NCBI GenBank assembly: GCA_963807975.1
Contig: CAWEDV010000001.1
Location: forward strand, 1,984,001-2,048,000
Reading direction: 5' to 3'
Origin: JAACFF01 sp963807975
Lineage (GTDB): Bacteria; Chloroflexota; Anaerolineae; Promineifilales; Promineifilaceae
DNA: 64,000 bases
In this document: positions 1-8,901 of the stretch, piece by piece
Numbering within the stretch: position 1 is the stretch's first letter
How the letters are laid out: each line of letters opens with the position of its first letter
Notes under the pieces: generated by a model
Databases searched by the model: none
What the model was told of the DNA's origin: nothing
What the model saw: only the letters and a program-made list of their open reading frames with translations
Position numbers and translations under genes: made by a program

Positions 1-656
1 ATTAAATCCAGGATCGCGGGCAAAGCGTGCCCGCTCTGGAGCAGGGCGCCCAGCGGAGGAAGCTCTTGCAAGTATTCCTGCAATCTAGCCAGTCCCTGTT
101 CCCCATCCTCACCAGCGGACTGAATCAGCAGGCCGCCCGCGGCATTGATGAAGCCGGACTCGGTGGCTTCAACGGCGAGTTCGATTAGGGAAGGGATCTG
201 CTCTGATTGTTCCAGGTAAGCTTGCAGGTCGCCCCGGATTTCGCTGGTGGTCAAGGGCACGATGCTTTTCAAGGGATCTTGGGGCGCACGATCCTTAACA
301 ACGGTCAGTAAACCGGCGCGGCCCAGCCCGGAGATGATGTCGGGATTGCCTTCGATGGTGGGTAAGTTGACCAAGGGGTTGCCAACATAGCCGCGTACTT
401 TGCCCGATCCGGTGGCTTCGATGATGATTTTTTGAAATGGGCCGGTTCCTTCAAACTTCAAGGCTAAGCGGTGGCTTGCTTTTAGACCTCCGGCAAGGAG
501 CGCGCCAGCGGTGAGCACACGGGCCAGGGCGGCGGAAGCAGTGGGAGAGGTGCCATGACGCTGGCATGCTTCATTGGTCAAGCTAGTGGTAAGGCAGATG
601 AAGCCGGTAACATTGGCTTCTGTTGAACGAAAGGGAAGGATTGCGTCGGTCATCAT
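1..656 (-). CDS. hslO: Hsp33 redox-regulated chaperone, 3' end cut off by window edge
   Basis: Hsp33 is a cytosolic holdase chaperone activated by oxidative and heat stress. The reverse strand translates without a stop from 656 to the window edge, giving about 218 residues of a protein usually near 290. Recognisable Hsp33 core blocks are RGYVGNP near residue 88, GLLTVVKD near 115, a VPLTTSEI stretch, and an EQSEQIPS block followed by a Gly-rich segment. The C-terminal zinc centre (CxC and CxxC) lies outside the window and cannot be checked. Two consecutive ATG codons occur at 656 and 653. A GGAG lies 4 nt before the first and 7 nt before the second, so either may be used. It is transcribed away from the HAF-repeat gene across a 249-bp gap in which I see no convincing element. 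Confidence 0.9.
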   Translation of the reverse strand, partial: MMTDAILPFRSTEANVTGFICLTTSLTNEACQRHGTSPTASAALARVLTAGALLAGGLKASHRLALKFEGTGPFQKIIIEATGSGKVRGYVGNPLVNLPTIEGNPDIISGLGRAGLLTVVKDRAPQDPLKSIVPLTTSEIRGDLQAYLEQSEQIPSLIELAVEATESGFINAAGGLLIQSAGEDGEQGLARLQEYLQELPPLGALLQSGHALPAILDL

Positions 657-905
657 TAATCTCCAGAGATAGTGTACCAGAGGAAAGAAGAAGAAAACAA
701 TTAACAGATAACGAATAGCAATCAACCATTAATTGGGGAACGGGTTTGCGATTCTCATTTGGATGAATGGGATTGGTGTGCTATCTTGGATTATGAAATC
801 TGGCGGGTCTGGACTGTGAACCGACGTGCTTGGTTTGGGGAGTTCTTGTTTGATATCTTTAATTGTGAGTGACCTGGCAAAGTTTGTAGCTGGGTTTGGG
901 AAACT

Positions 906-2849
906 ATGAAAAGAGTCTCTTTCCTTATTCTTGGATCTACTGCTGGCCTCTTGGCTCTTATGGCTTTGGCGTCCGTTCTACATCTAGACAACAGTGGCAC
1001 GCTGCTGGCCGAAGATGAAGCAGTCACCTACGCGATCATTGACCTGGGCACATTGGGCGGCGATGAAAGCGAGGTGGCGGATATCAATGACCGTGTCGAA
1101 ATTGTGGGATCGTCGACAATTTCTGGCCAGCAAGGGTTAACGGCCTTTCTCTGGGAAGAAGATGTCATGGCTCCTCTGATGGTCACTAGGGCGATCAGCA
1201 GCTACGCATTGGCCATTAATGACCCAGGAGATATTGTGGGCACGGCAATAAGCGGCACCGGCGAAACCGCGGAGCAGTGGCCCGTGCTGTGGTCAGGTGA
1301 GACAGTGACGCGGCTACAGACCATCAGCGACAGCATAGGTACAGCACGGGCGATCAACAATGAAGGGCTGGCAGCCGGCAACACCTTGGCGGAAACGAAT
1401 AACCATTTACTGCTTTGGCAGGGAGAATCGTTGATGACCGCGATCCCTATCAGCGGCGGCGTGGGCTGGGCCAACGGGCTGAACAACGCCGGGCAGCTTG
1501 TAGGCACAATTACAGATGGACCTGCTTCCAGCTATGCTTTTCTGTGGCAGGACGGGGAGTTTACCGCGCTGGATACGCTGGGCGGATCTTCAAGCGCCGC
1601 CAATGATATCAACGACGCGTCACAGATTGTGGGCAGCGCCAGCATCAGCGGCGACTTAAGCAGCCACGCCTTTTTGTGGCAAGATGGGGAAATGCAGGAT
1701 TTGGGCGGCTTGAGCGAGGTCATTAGCGCAACAAGCAAGGCCAATGGGATCAACAATCTAGGCACCATTGTCGGACAGGCGCAAGTAGGTGAGGAAGTGC
1801 GGGCGGTGATGTGGCAGGATGGGCAGATCGTTGACTTGAATATTTTGCTGCCCCAAGAGTCGGCCTGGGAGCTTTTCGTCACAGCGGAAAGCATTAATGA
1901 TCATGGCTGGATCGCGGGCACGGGATTGATGGGCGGGCATAAACGGGCCTTCTTGCTCAAACCACTGCTGCTAAATTACAAAGGATATTTCCCGGTAATC
2001 GCCGCGATTGGCAAACCGCCAACAGCGACGCCTACGAATACACCAACACCCACGGAAACGGCGTCACCAACTATCACACCGACAGTGACAGCAACTATGG
2101 AAGCAACAAAAACCCCTACTCCAATACCCACCAAGGCGGTTGATCTGACTGACTATATGGTTGGTGACGGCCGAATCTATGAAGTTCAGCACAGTCACGG
2201 ATCGCAGTCGCGGCATCAGACACAAATTGATATTGAGGATGAGAAGCGCTTTTTCCATACCAAGGGTTATCGTGGCTTGCCAGATAGTGACGCCATGTTG
2301 GCTGAGTGGGAAGAGCTGTGGTCAACACGCAATTATATTTATCGCAGCACGGATACCAGCCCGGGTAATGACCAGTACTATACTCTGTATGAAGGATCGC
2401 AGGCGGGATCTCCCTGGGCACCACGCTATTGGAAAGAAGGGGACATCTACGAGCGCAATCCCTTTGTGGTTTTCTATAACAAAGATAATTGCAGCATCGT
2501 CGCCAGTGGCTTCCAGCGCAGCTGGCTGCGTTTTGAAGAGGTATATGACGAGTACACCTTTGAAAGCGGGATAACATTACAAAATGTGATCCGACTGGCT
2601 TGGCTGCTGCACCCCACAGGGCAGCCAATTGAGAATTATTTTTACGCTGAGAATTATGGTCTGGTGGGTTGGGGCAGCAACGATAGGGGATACAGCTACA
2701 TCAGCGAACAGCATGCGCCTGGTCAAAGACCAGACAATGTACCCGAGGAAATTCCTTGTTTGACGAATGATTTGGGGATGTTCTTTTTCTTCAATTCTGA
2801 TTTGAATTTCGGCCCTTTGCCGGAACCGTATGCGAGCATGGTCAAGTAG
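906..2849 (+). CDS. Secreted HAF-repeat protein with Pro/Thr linker and unknown C-terminal domain
   Basis: This 647-residue protein begins with a basic n-region and hydrophobic stretch typical of a signal peptide (residues 1-26). Residues about 42-365 are a run of HAF repeats, in which an AxxINDxGxIVG block is followed by AFLWQDG and a Leu-rich tail. At least six are recognisable, as expected for a propeller-like extracellular domain. A threonine/proline-rich linker (about 370-405) resembles surface-protein spacers. The C-terminal 240 residues are rich in Tyr, Trp and acidic residues and match nothing I recognise. No LPXTG motif, S-layer domain or C-terminal anchor is visible, so release or wall association cannot be decided. 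The gene stands alone and converges on the ABC exporter pair. Function is unknown. Confidence 0.8.
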   Translation: MKRVSFLILGSTAGLLALMALASVLHLDNSGTLLAEDEAVTYAIIDLGTLGGDESEVADINDRVEIVGSSTISGQQGLTAFLWEEDVMAPLMVTRAISSYALAINDPGDIVGTAISGTGETAEQWPVLWSGETVTRLQTISDSIGTARAINNEGLAAGNTLAETNNHLLLWQGESLMTAIPISGGVGWANGLNNAGQLVGTITDGPASSYAFLWQDGEFTALDTLGGSSSAANDINDASQIVGSASISGDLSSHAFLWQDGEMQDLGGLSEVISATSKANGINNLGTIVGQAQVGEEVRAVMWQDGQIVDLNILLPQESAWELFVTAESINDHGWIAGTGLMGGHKRAFLLKPLLLNYKGYFPVIAAIGKPPTATPTNTPTPTETASPTITPTVTATMEATKTPTPIPTKAVDLTDYMVGDGRIYEVQHSHGSQSRHQTQIDIEDEKRFFHTKGYRGLPDSDAMLAEWEELWSTRNYIYRSTDTSPGNDQYYTLYEGSQAGSPWAPRYWKEGDIYERNPFVVFYNKDNCSIVASGFQRSWLRFEEVYDEYTFESGITLQNVIRLAWLLHPTGQPIENYFYAENYGLVGWGSNDRGYSYISEQHAPGQRPDNVPEEIPCLTNDLGMFFFFNSDLNFGPLPEPYASMVK

Positions 2850-2890
2850 AGAACACAAAGCTCCAGCATTGAGCAGAATAGTATTCGCAA

Positions 2891-2919
2891 TATCCCGGAG
2901 CCACCAAGTTTCCGGGATA
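2891..2919. terminator. Hairpin between convergent genes
   Basis: A 9-bp perfect inverted repeat (TATCCCGGA / TCCGGGATA) with an 11-nt loop sits between the stop of the HAF gene and the stop of the convergent ABC gene. There is no clear T-tract on either side, so it is a probable but weak bidirectional terminator. Confidence 0.5.
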
Positions 2920-2920
2920 A

Positions 2921-4723
2921 TTAGACATCGCCTTGCCAAAGACGGTTCATTTCCTCGCTGCAATTAAGGAGGTCCGGCAACGATCCTTGCTCAATAATCC
3001 GCCCATTCTTGAGAAGGATGATATTGTCAGCCCGCTGTAAGGCGGCGCGACGGTGTGATACGACCAGGCAGGTTATTGTTCCCTTACCTCTCGCGAATAG
3101 ACGCTGCCACAACCGTCGTTCCGTTTCAACATCCAGAGCGCTGGAAAGATCGTCAAATAGAAGCAGTTCAGCTTCAGTCACAAACATGCGCGCTGCGGCG
3201 GCACGCTGAACTTGTCCTCCCGAGAGACGCATTCCTTTGGGGCCTACCTGCGTGTCCAGGCCCAACTCCATTTGGGCGAGATCTTGGTCAAAGACGGCGG
3301 CATGGATGGCAGCCTGCACTTCACGCTCCTGCTCTGAACGGCCAAGGAAGATATTATGGCGCAGGGTGTCGCTGAACAACTGCGGCACCTGGGCTGTGTA
3401 TGCAGCGCGCGGGGGGACCATGAATCGCGCGGGATCGGAAACGCTCTGGCCATTCCAAATTATCTCTCCTTCCTGCACCGGAAGCAGCCCGAGTAGGCAC
3501 TTTAAGAGCGTCGTTTTGCCCGCACCGATGCGGCCGGTAATGACGGTAAAACTGCCGCGAGGGAGATTGAAATCGAGCCCAGTTACTCCTTGGGCCAGGT
3601 CGTCTTCGGCAGCATAGCCATTGGTGGGCGAGTAGTGATAGGTAAGGCCGCGCACTTGTAAATCCTGCAGGTGGTGTTCTGCCGTCTTGGTGATGACAGG
3701 CAGTTCGGGAAGATTGCCCTCCATATAGATGGGGTGGTGGTCAACCACGGCCCCCGGCGGCAGCCCCCGCATGATATTGTCCATGCGTTTGGTGGAGACA
3801 CCAACCTGATTGTAATTGGTGATCAAGGAACCAATCTTGCGCATCAGGTGTGTTGTGGGCCAGATGAAGGATACAAATAGGGCGAAATCGCCGACGGTGA
3901 AGGCGCCAGTATACATGGACTGGGCCGCGATGAGCAGGATAAGGCCTACGCCGATATCAACTGTTCCTCCACTGAGTGCGTCAACCAGTTGAGTCAAGAG
4001 TCGATCTTTGATCATCGCTTCCCGACGCTGGCTGTTGATCTGCTGGAAACGACGCAAGATATGTTCCTCGGCGTTGGCTACTTTGATGGCCTGAGTGGCA
4101 TGGAACATGTCGGCGATCATGCCGGTCACTTCGGCCGTGGCGGCACGGCTGGCTTTGCGGTAGCGGCGGGCGGGTCCGCTAAGGCGCTGGGCGGCGAAGA
4201 TGACGATGGCCAGAGGCAAGAAAGTGCCGATAGTCACCAGGGGGCTGATTTGGAACATAATAGCGAAGGAAATAACGGCCGTTACAGATAAGGCAACAAC
4301 ATCATCGATGATGATGATGGAGCCAGCCATTTCAGCGACATCATCGCGCAAGGTGCTGATGACCTTGCCCGTGGACATGGGCGTGCCGGCTTCATCTTTG
4401 GGCAAAGCAGCCGCGCCGGGAAGCCGGAATATATGAGCCATCATGTTGCGAATTAAGAGGGACATGCCATGCTCGGTGAAGTTCACATAAGCCATAACAG
4501 CCACATAGAAGGACACCAATACCAAGAGAAGCTGGACCAGTTGAATGGCCACCACCTGCGGGAAGGGCAACCCACCCTCACCGGTTAAACCATCAAAGTA
4601 GGCCTTCAGGATGAGACCTTGTGCAGCCCCCAAGGCAAAGTGTATGGTGGCACCGGAAATATCAGTCGCGAAATAACGGGGCCGAAATCGAATGAGCTGC
4701 CAGAAGTAGCGATAAGTCTCCAT
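2921..4723 (-). CDS. ABC exporter half-transporter with degenerate Walker B (subunit A)
   Basis: A 600-residue type I (B-family) ABC half-exporter with an N-terminal six-helix membrane domain (about 1-310) and a C-terminal nucleotide-binding domain. The NBD shows Walker A GRIGAGKTT (397-405), signature LSGGQ (500-504) and Walker B LLLFDD (520-525). The residue that should be the catalytic Glu is Asp525. The start ATG overlaps the stop of the upstream exporter gene by one base (TAATG), so the two are translationally coupled and almost certainly form one heterodimer. The intact LSGGQ would complete the catalytic site of the partner, while this Walker B forms the degenerate site. The substrate cannot be inferred from sequence or neighbours. 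Confidence 0.9.
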   Translation of the reverse strand: METYRYFWQLIRFRPRYFATDISGATIHFALGAAQGLILKAYFDGLTGEGGLPFPQVVAIQLVQLLLVLVSFYVAVMAYVNFTEHGMSLLIRNMMAHIFRLPGAAALPKDEAGTPMSTGKVISTLRDDVAEMAGSIIIIDDVVALSVTAVISFAIMFQISPLVTIGTFLPLAIVIFAAQRLSGPARRYRKASRAATAEVTGMIADMFHATQAIKVANAEEHILRRFQQINSQRREAMIKDRLLTQLVDALSGGTVDIGVGLILLIAAQSMYTGAFTVGDFALFVSFIWPTTHLMRKIGSLITNYNQVGVSTKRMDNIMRGLPPGAVVDHHPIYMEGNLPELPVITKTAEHHLQDLQVRGLTYHYSPTNGYAAEDDLAQGVTGLDFNLPRGSFTVITGRIGAGKTTLLKCLLGLLPVQEGEIIWNGQSVSDPARFMVPPRAAYTAQVPQLFSDTLRHNIFLGRSEQEREVQAAIHAAVFDQDLAQMELGLDTQVGPKGMRLSGGQVQRAAAARMFVTEAELLLFDDLSSALDVETERRLWQRLFARGKGTITCLVVSHRRAALQRADNIILLKNGRIIEQGSLPDLLNCSEEMNRLWQGDV

Positions 4724-6501
4724 TAGACTAGAGCCTCCTCCAAGCCGGTGCGCAACAGCCCATAGAATTGGGATTGGGGATCATCAGCCAGCTCTGCCCG
4801 CGGGCCGTATTCCAGGATTTGGCCGCCCGAGAGGATCATGATCTGGTCCGCCCTCTGAACAGTGGACAGACGGTGAGCGATGATGACGGCCGTTCGACCG
4901 CGAATCAAAGTGGCTACAGCCGTATCCAGCAGCGCTTCCGTGGCCGGATCAAGGCGCGAAGAGGCCTCGTCTAGGATAACCAGACCGGGATCGGCCAGAA
5001 AGACTCGGCCCATGGCCAAAAGCTGCGCCTCTCCCGCCGAGAGGCTGTCGGCCGCTTCCAGACGCGTATCGAGGCCCTCAGGCAATGATTCCAACCAGGG
5101 GTTTAGTCCCAGTTGGGCCAGGGCCGACTTGATGCTTGTGTCGGCGATCGACTCATCGAAAAGGGTCAGATTGTCACGTACGGTAGCATGGAAGAGCTGT
5201 ACCTCTTGGGTTACCAGGCCAATACGGTGCCGGAGATGAGCTTGCGTTGTTTCACGGATGTCGACGAAGCTGCCGGTGCCGTCTCCCAAGCAGATGGACC
5301 CCAATTGGGGATCGTAGAAGCGGAAGATAAGACGTGTGACGGTGGTCTTGCCACTACCCGTACGACCCAGCAAACCGAGAACTTGCCCAGATTCCAGTTG
5401 GAAATCTATGTCGCTTAAAACTGGCGTATGCGGATCATCGGCATAGGCGAATGACACCTCGTCGAAACGGATCGCCAGGGCGCCATCATCAAGATCTCTC
5501 ACGGGTCCATCGATGATTGTGGGTTGTTCGGCGAACAACTGGGCAATACGATTGATACTGGCCATCGCTTTTTGCAGATCCTGCAGCTGACGTTGGATGA
5601 CCCACAAGGGATTCTTGATGACATCGATATAGTAGAAAATGAGATAAACAGTGCCAATGGTCAAGATTCCGGTCTTGAACAGAGATGTGCCCCAGAAATA
5701 GGCGGCGACGTAGGCCAGAGTAGGCATAATGATGGGCAGGGACATAACGGCGAAGTTAAGCCGCATGGCATTCTGCATGCTGCGCCAGCGGCGACGAAAC
5801 AGCCGGTAGAGACGAAGCATGATAAAAGGGGCAGCGTTATTGGTCTGAATCAATTCGGTGCCACTAAGCCACTCTTCAAGGTGGCCGAAGAAATCGGAAT
5901 CGATCTGGCGCACGTGCTGCCAGCGGGGCACAAGACGGGAATTCAAAACAGAAAGGAGGGTCAAGCCGGCAAAAGCCAAAATGGTGATCGTGGCTCCAAC
6001 GCGCCAGTCTACCAGCCACAATAAGAGCAGCACTCCGGCTATGAGCAGGAAATTGCTGACCAGTTGGATCAGCAGTTGGGAGAAGAAGGTGGCTAATTGG
6101 TTAACATCGCCGTCGACGCGCTCAATTAACTCACCGGGTTTATAAGCCTTGTGAAAGGTCATATCCAACTTCAGGCAATGAATGGCAAGATCGGCGCGCA
6201 GATCATTGGTAGCCGACCAAGCCACGCCTTCACCGGCATAGGTCGCGGCAACTTGCAGACCCTTAGCAAGCAAAGCGATGCCGGTAAAGAGTAACGCGGT
6301 AAACAGCAGTTCGTTCAGGTCTTGCCCGCTTTCAACCCCATCGAGAAAGCGTCGCACCAGTTGGGGGTTGGCTAGTTGTAAGCCGATGCCAGCGATGACC
6401 AGCAGAGAAAGCAGGGACACCGGCACCCAATGCGGCCGTAAATAGCGGATAAGAAGGGACCGGTAGGGGTTCTCGGTGATTTTCTTGTTCCTTTTTTTCA
6501 T
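4723..6501 (-). CDS. ABC exporter half-transporter with degenerate signature (subunit B)
   Basis: Second half of the heterodimeric type I ABC exporter: an N-terminal membrane domain, then an NBD with Walker A LLGRTGSGKTT, a non-canonical signature LSAGE instead of LSGGQ, and a normal Walker B ending VILDEASS. It keeps the catalytic Glu that its partner lacks, while its own signature is altered. This is the complementary pattern expected when one of two composite ATP sites is degenerate. I place the start at ATG 6501. An in-frame TTG at 6525 would add eight residues, and neither has a strong Shine-Dalgarno sequence. It is first in a two-gene operon read leftwards, next to the 625-bp gap holding the peptidase promoter. 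Confidence 0.88.
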   Translation of the reverse strand: MKKRNKKITENPYRSLLIRYLRPHWVPVSLLSLLVIAGIGLQLANPQLVRRFLDGVESGQDLNELLFTALLFTGIALLAKGLQVAATYAGEGVAWSATNDLRADLAIHCLKLDMTFHKAYKPGELIERVDGDVNQLATFFSQLLIQLVSNFLLIAGVLLLLWLVDWRVGATITILAFAGLTLLSVLNSRLVPRWQHVRQIDSDFFGHLEEWLSGTELIQTNNAAPFIMLRLYRLFRRRWRSMQNAMRLNFAVMSLPIIMPTLAYVAAYFWGTSLFKTGILTIGTVYLIFYYIDVIKNPLWVIQRQLQDLQKAMASINRIAQLFAEQPTIIDGPVRDLDDGALAIRFDEVSFAYADDPHTPVLSDIDFQLESGQVLGLLGRTGSGKTTVTRLIFRFYDPQLGSICLGDGTGSFVDIRETTQAHLRHRIGLVTQEVQLFHATVRDNLTLFDESIADTSIKSALAQLGLNPWLESLPEGLDTRLEAADSLSAGEAQLLAMGRVFLADPGLVILDEASSRLDPATEALLDTAVATLIRGRTAVIIAHRLSTVQRADQIMILSGGQILEYGPRAELADDPQSQFYGLLRTGLEEALV

Positions 6502-7126
6502 GTTGCTGACTTCAAAAGCTGCCAATTACGCAGGAACTACGAGTCTATACACCATTCTATTAGGCGATTAACACCGCGGTTTTCGGCTAAAGCATTTTCT
6601 ATTTGGGATCATACAGTCTGGTGAGCGTGTCAACAACAGATTGGTTGTAAATCAATTTACGTTGACATTTGATTTTACATGATCTATGATGAGACTGGGC
6701 AGCAAAATACGATCATGAGCCCGTGGGTGGTGAGCCAATTAAGCCCACAATGCAGCAATTTAGCCATTATATGGTTGCGTCTTGCAGCCAACACCTCCCT
6801 AGCCAGAAAGCGCAAGCAGCGCTATCTCGCTTCAGGGAAATCCACTCTGCCTGAGCCAAACAGGATTGATTACCCATCGATTCTGTTGACGAAGCATCTA
6901 TACTTGCGGAGGCGATCAGCAATGGGTAAATAAAATAATTATGGGGATCTGTGCTCAGACACCGGTCTTCAATTCATTTCACCGCCAGATATGGTGGTGC
7001 TAAATGCTCAGCAACCATCGAGTGTGACAAAGGGGGTGGTGCAAGATGGTTTTAGGTGACAGTTAGCAGTCTGTTGGGTGAAAAATGTTGAACAAACGAT
7101 TTTCTTTTTTTGTTGGGAGGTATAAC
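6502..7126. other. Long intergenic region with promoter and long leader
   Basis: A gap of about 625 bp separates the divergent exporter operon and peptidase gene. It holds a palindrome at 6647-6660 and a near-consensus promoter at 6662-6690. About 430 bp of leader then precede the peptidase start. A 72-84-codon reading frame inside (ending 6933) has no ribosome-binding site and a composition unlike its neighbours, so I do not call it. I see no other gene. Confidence 0.5.
6647..6690 (+). promoter_or_regulatory. Near-consensus sigma-70 promoter with adjoining palindromic operator
   Basis: TTGACA at 6662-6667 and TATGAT at 6685-6690 are separated by exactly 17 bp, among the best promoter matches seen in the window. 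Directly upstream lies the palindrome GTAAAT-CA-ATTTAC (6647-6660), a perfect 6+6 inverted repeat that could bind a dimeric regulator. Transcription would start near 6697 and run into the C1 peptidase gene after a leader of about 430 nt. Confidence 0.65.
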
Positions 7127-8251
7127 ATGGCACAAGAAGATATTTCCATTAGCAAAATACAATCCGCAATATCCAAGGCTGGTGTAGAGTGGGAAGCAGA
7201 AGAAACCCGATTCACCACCATGTCTGGCGAGGATCGAGCACGATTACTTGGCTACACACCTGGTCCGGGTGACGCAGCACTCGAAGAGGCTGAAGCTGCG
7301 GCCAAGGCCAATTATCAATCATTTAGGGCAATGGAGGAAGATGCCGTCGGTTATCCGAATTCCTATGATTTGCGGAACTTGGGGGGCAATAATTATGTTG
7401 CTGGTATCGGTGAACAGGCAGGCTGTGGATCCTGCGTCGCCTTCGGTGTTGCCGCAGCAGCAGAAGGAAGGCTGCGAAGACAACTTAACAATCCCAATCA
7501 TTCAGTAGATTATTCCGAGGCTCACCTATTCCATTGCTATGCATACAATCAGGGCAGACGATGTGGACCTCCGCATCCGCAGTCCAGTTGGGGATGGTGG
7601 CCCAGCAATGCCCTTGACATTTTCCGCGACGAAGGAGTTGTTGATGAAGCATGCTATCCTTACACAGGAGCAGACCAGGCTTGTACCAATCTATGCTCTG
7701 ATTGGAACTCGCGCCTGACCAAAATCAGCGATTGGCACCGAATCACATCTACCGATGAGATGAAAGAATGGATCTCTACCAAGGGTCCACTTGTGGCCTG
7801 CTACACCGTCTACACTGATTTCTTCAGTTACACAAAAGGCATATACAAGTACGTATCGGGAAATATCGAAGGTGGCCACTGTGTTGCCGTTGTCGGATAC
7901 AACGATGCCCAAGAGTATTGGATCTGCAAGAACAGTTGGGGATCAACTTTTGGCCTAACTGGTTTCTTCTTGATCGGCTATGGCGAGGTGGGCATCGACG
8001 ATTCTATGGATGCGGTGCACAGCGTCGCCAATGTATGGGCCAAGGATAAGCGCATTGATGGTCTCTGGACGATCAATGAAGATCGCAACGCCTGGGCTCA
8101 TGTAACAGGTCTCGGCTGGAAAAAGGTTAATCGAGACAACGATAACATATTCTTTGATATGCTGGCGCAATTGGTCGCCGCCAAGGCCGGAAATCGCCGC
8201 GTTGATTTACGTCTGGAGAATGACTTGATCAAGGAGCTCTATGTGTTTTAA
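7127..8251 (+). CDS. Papain-family (C1) cysteine peptidase with C-terminal GLGW-type extension
   Basis: A 374-residue papain-like peptidase. ATG 7127 is chosen over the in-frame ATG at 7085 because GGGAGG lies 7 nt before it. Residues 1 to about 70 look like a prodomain (KAGVEWEAEETRF followed by a LLGYTP motif). The mature domain begins near PNSYDLRN. The catalytic centre is complete: oxyanion Gln and nucleophile Cys in EQAGCGSCVAFG, His in GGHCVAVVGY, Asn in ICKNSWG. No signal peptide is visible, so it would be cytosolic or exported by another route. The last 73 residues (8030-8248) form a separate domain shared with the next gene. Two genes downstream lies a chagasin-type inhibitor, which suggests a controlled proteolytic cassette. 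The substrate is unknown. Confidence 0.9.
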   Translation: MAQEDISISKIQSAISKAGVEWEAEETRFTTMSGEDRARLLGYTPGPGDAALEEAEAAAKANYQSFRAMEEDAVGYPNSYDLRNLGGNNYVAGIGEQAGCGSCVAFGVAAAAEGRLRRQLNNPNHSVDYSEAHLFHCYAYNQGRRCGPPHPQSSWGWWPSNALDIFRDEGVVDEACYPYTGADQACTNLCSDWNSRLTKISDWHRITSTDEMKEWISTKGPLVACYTVYTDFFSYTKGIYKYVSGNIEGGHCVAVVGYNDAQEYWICKNSWGSTFGLTGFFLIGYGEVGIDDSMDAVHSVANVWAKDKRIDGLWTINEDRNAWAHVTGLGWKKVNRDNDNIFFDMLAQLVAAKAGNRRVDLRLENDLIKELYVF

Positions 8252-8352
8252 AAGGTTGCTGCTGATAAAAGGCGGCCTGAAACCACTGAAGTTGGTGTAA
8301 AAAGGAATAAAACTGCCTGCACATACTATAGAAATATAAGGAGTGAACTGAC

Positions 8353-8751
8353 ATGACAAATGAACATACACCTCATGAATCCCCGCCCAGTCAAGAGGAT
8401 GCGATGAGCGGTGGGATCGAATCTAAACCCAGTGAGGCACATGCTATTGAAGCGGTAGTGAGTGAAGGGGGTGGCGCAAGTATGCCGCAGGCCGACCTGG
8501 CAGCGATGGAGGGAGCAGCCGGAGCCTCCACGGTATGGTACAACGGCAAGAAGGTAACCGGCCTATGGTCAATCAACGAGAATCGTAACTCCTGGATCGG
8601 CGTGTCAGGCTTAGGATGGCGGAAGCTAGCGGATAACTCAGACTCCGCAGTGGTGGCATTAACGATGCTCGCTTCCCATGGAAAGCAGGGGAACCACAAC
8701 GTCAATCTACGCGAAGATGCCGATAGAGTTAAGGAGATGTACGTCTGGTAG
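8353..8751 (+). CDS. Small protein sharing the peptidase C-terminal domain
   Basis: A 132-residue protein with an AAGGAG Shine-Dalgarno at 8338-8343, 9 nt before the ATG. Residues 1-59 are acidic and Ser/Gly/Ala-rich, look disordered, and include short GGG and GG stretches. Residues 60-132 match the last 73 residues of the upstream C1 peptidase without gaps. By eye about 30 of 73 positions are identical, including GLW-INE, RN-W and GLGW blocks and a C-terminal YV plus aromatic. I do not recognise this domain. It could be a substrate, an adaptor recruited through the shared domain, or a propeptide-like partner of the peptidase. It lies 101 bp after the peptidase stop, probably in the same transcript. 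Confidence 0.8.
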   Translation: MTNEHTPHESPPSQEDAMSGGIESKPSEAHAIEAVVSEGGGASMPQADLAAMEGAAGASTVWYNGKKVTGLWSINENRNSWIGVSGLGWRKLADNSDSAVVALTMLASHGKQGNHNVNLREDADRVKEMYVW

Positions 8752-8811
8752 TTTGCTTATGTCTCCAAGACTAATGGAGCTTGGAAGCGAACTACTGAGT
8801 GGACCATTTAT

Positions 8812-8852
8812 GACTGCTGAAGATCAGCTGAAGTCCTTGTTCTTCAGCAGTC
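8812..8852 (+). terminator. 12-bp perfect hairpin between the domain protein and inhibitor genes
   Basis: GACTGCTGAAGA (8812-8823) and its exact reverse complement (8841-8852) flank a 17-nt loop. No T-tract follows, so this could be an RNA processing or attenuation element separating peptidase and inhibitor expression rather than a classical terminator. Confidence 0.5.
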
Positions 8853-8901
8853 TATCGTCAACAGGCAGTATTGCCCGCGACTGTCCATGGTAATAGTGTA
8901 A

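Noticed and set aside
791..1027. A 78-codon minus-strand frame at the start of the HAF gene
   Set aside because: It overlaps the HAF signal-peptide region on the opposite strand, has no Shine-Dalgarno, and looks like a shadow of the real gene.
6679..6933. An 84-codon frame between the exporter and peptidase genes
   Set aside because: Its ATG lies between the -35 and -10 of the promoter, no ribosome-binding site is present for it or for the internal ATG at 6715, and the composition is unlike real proteins here.
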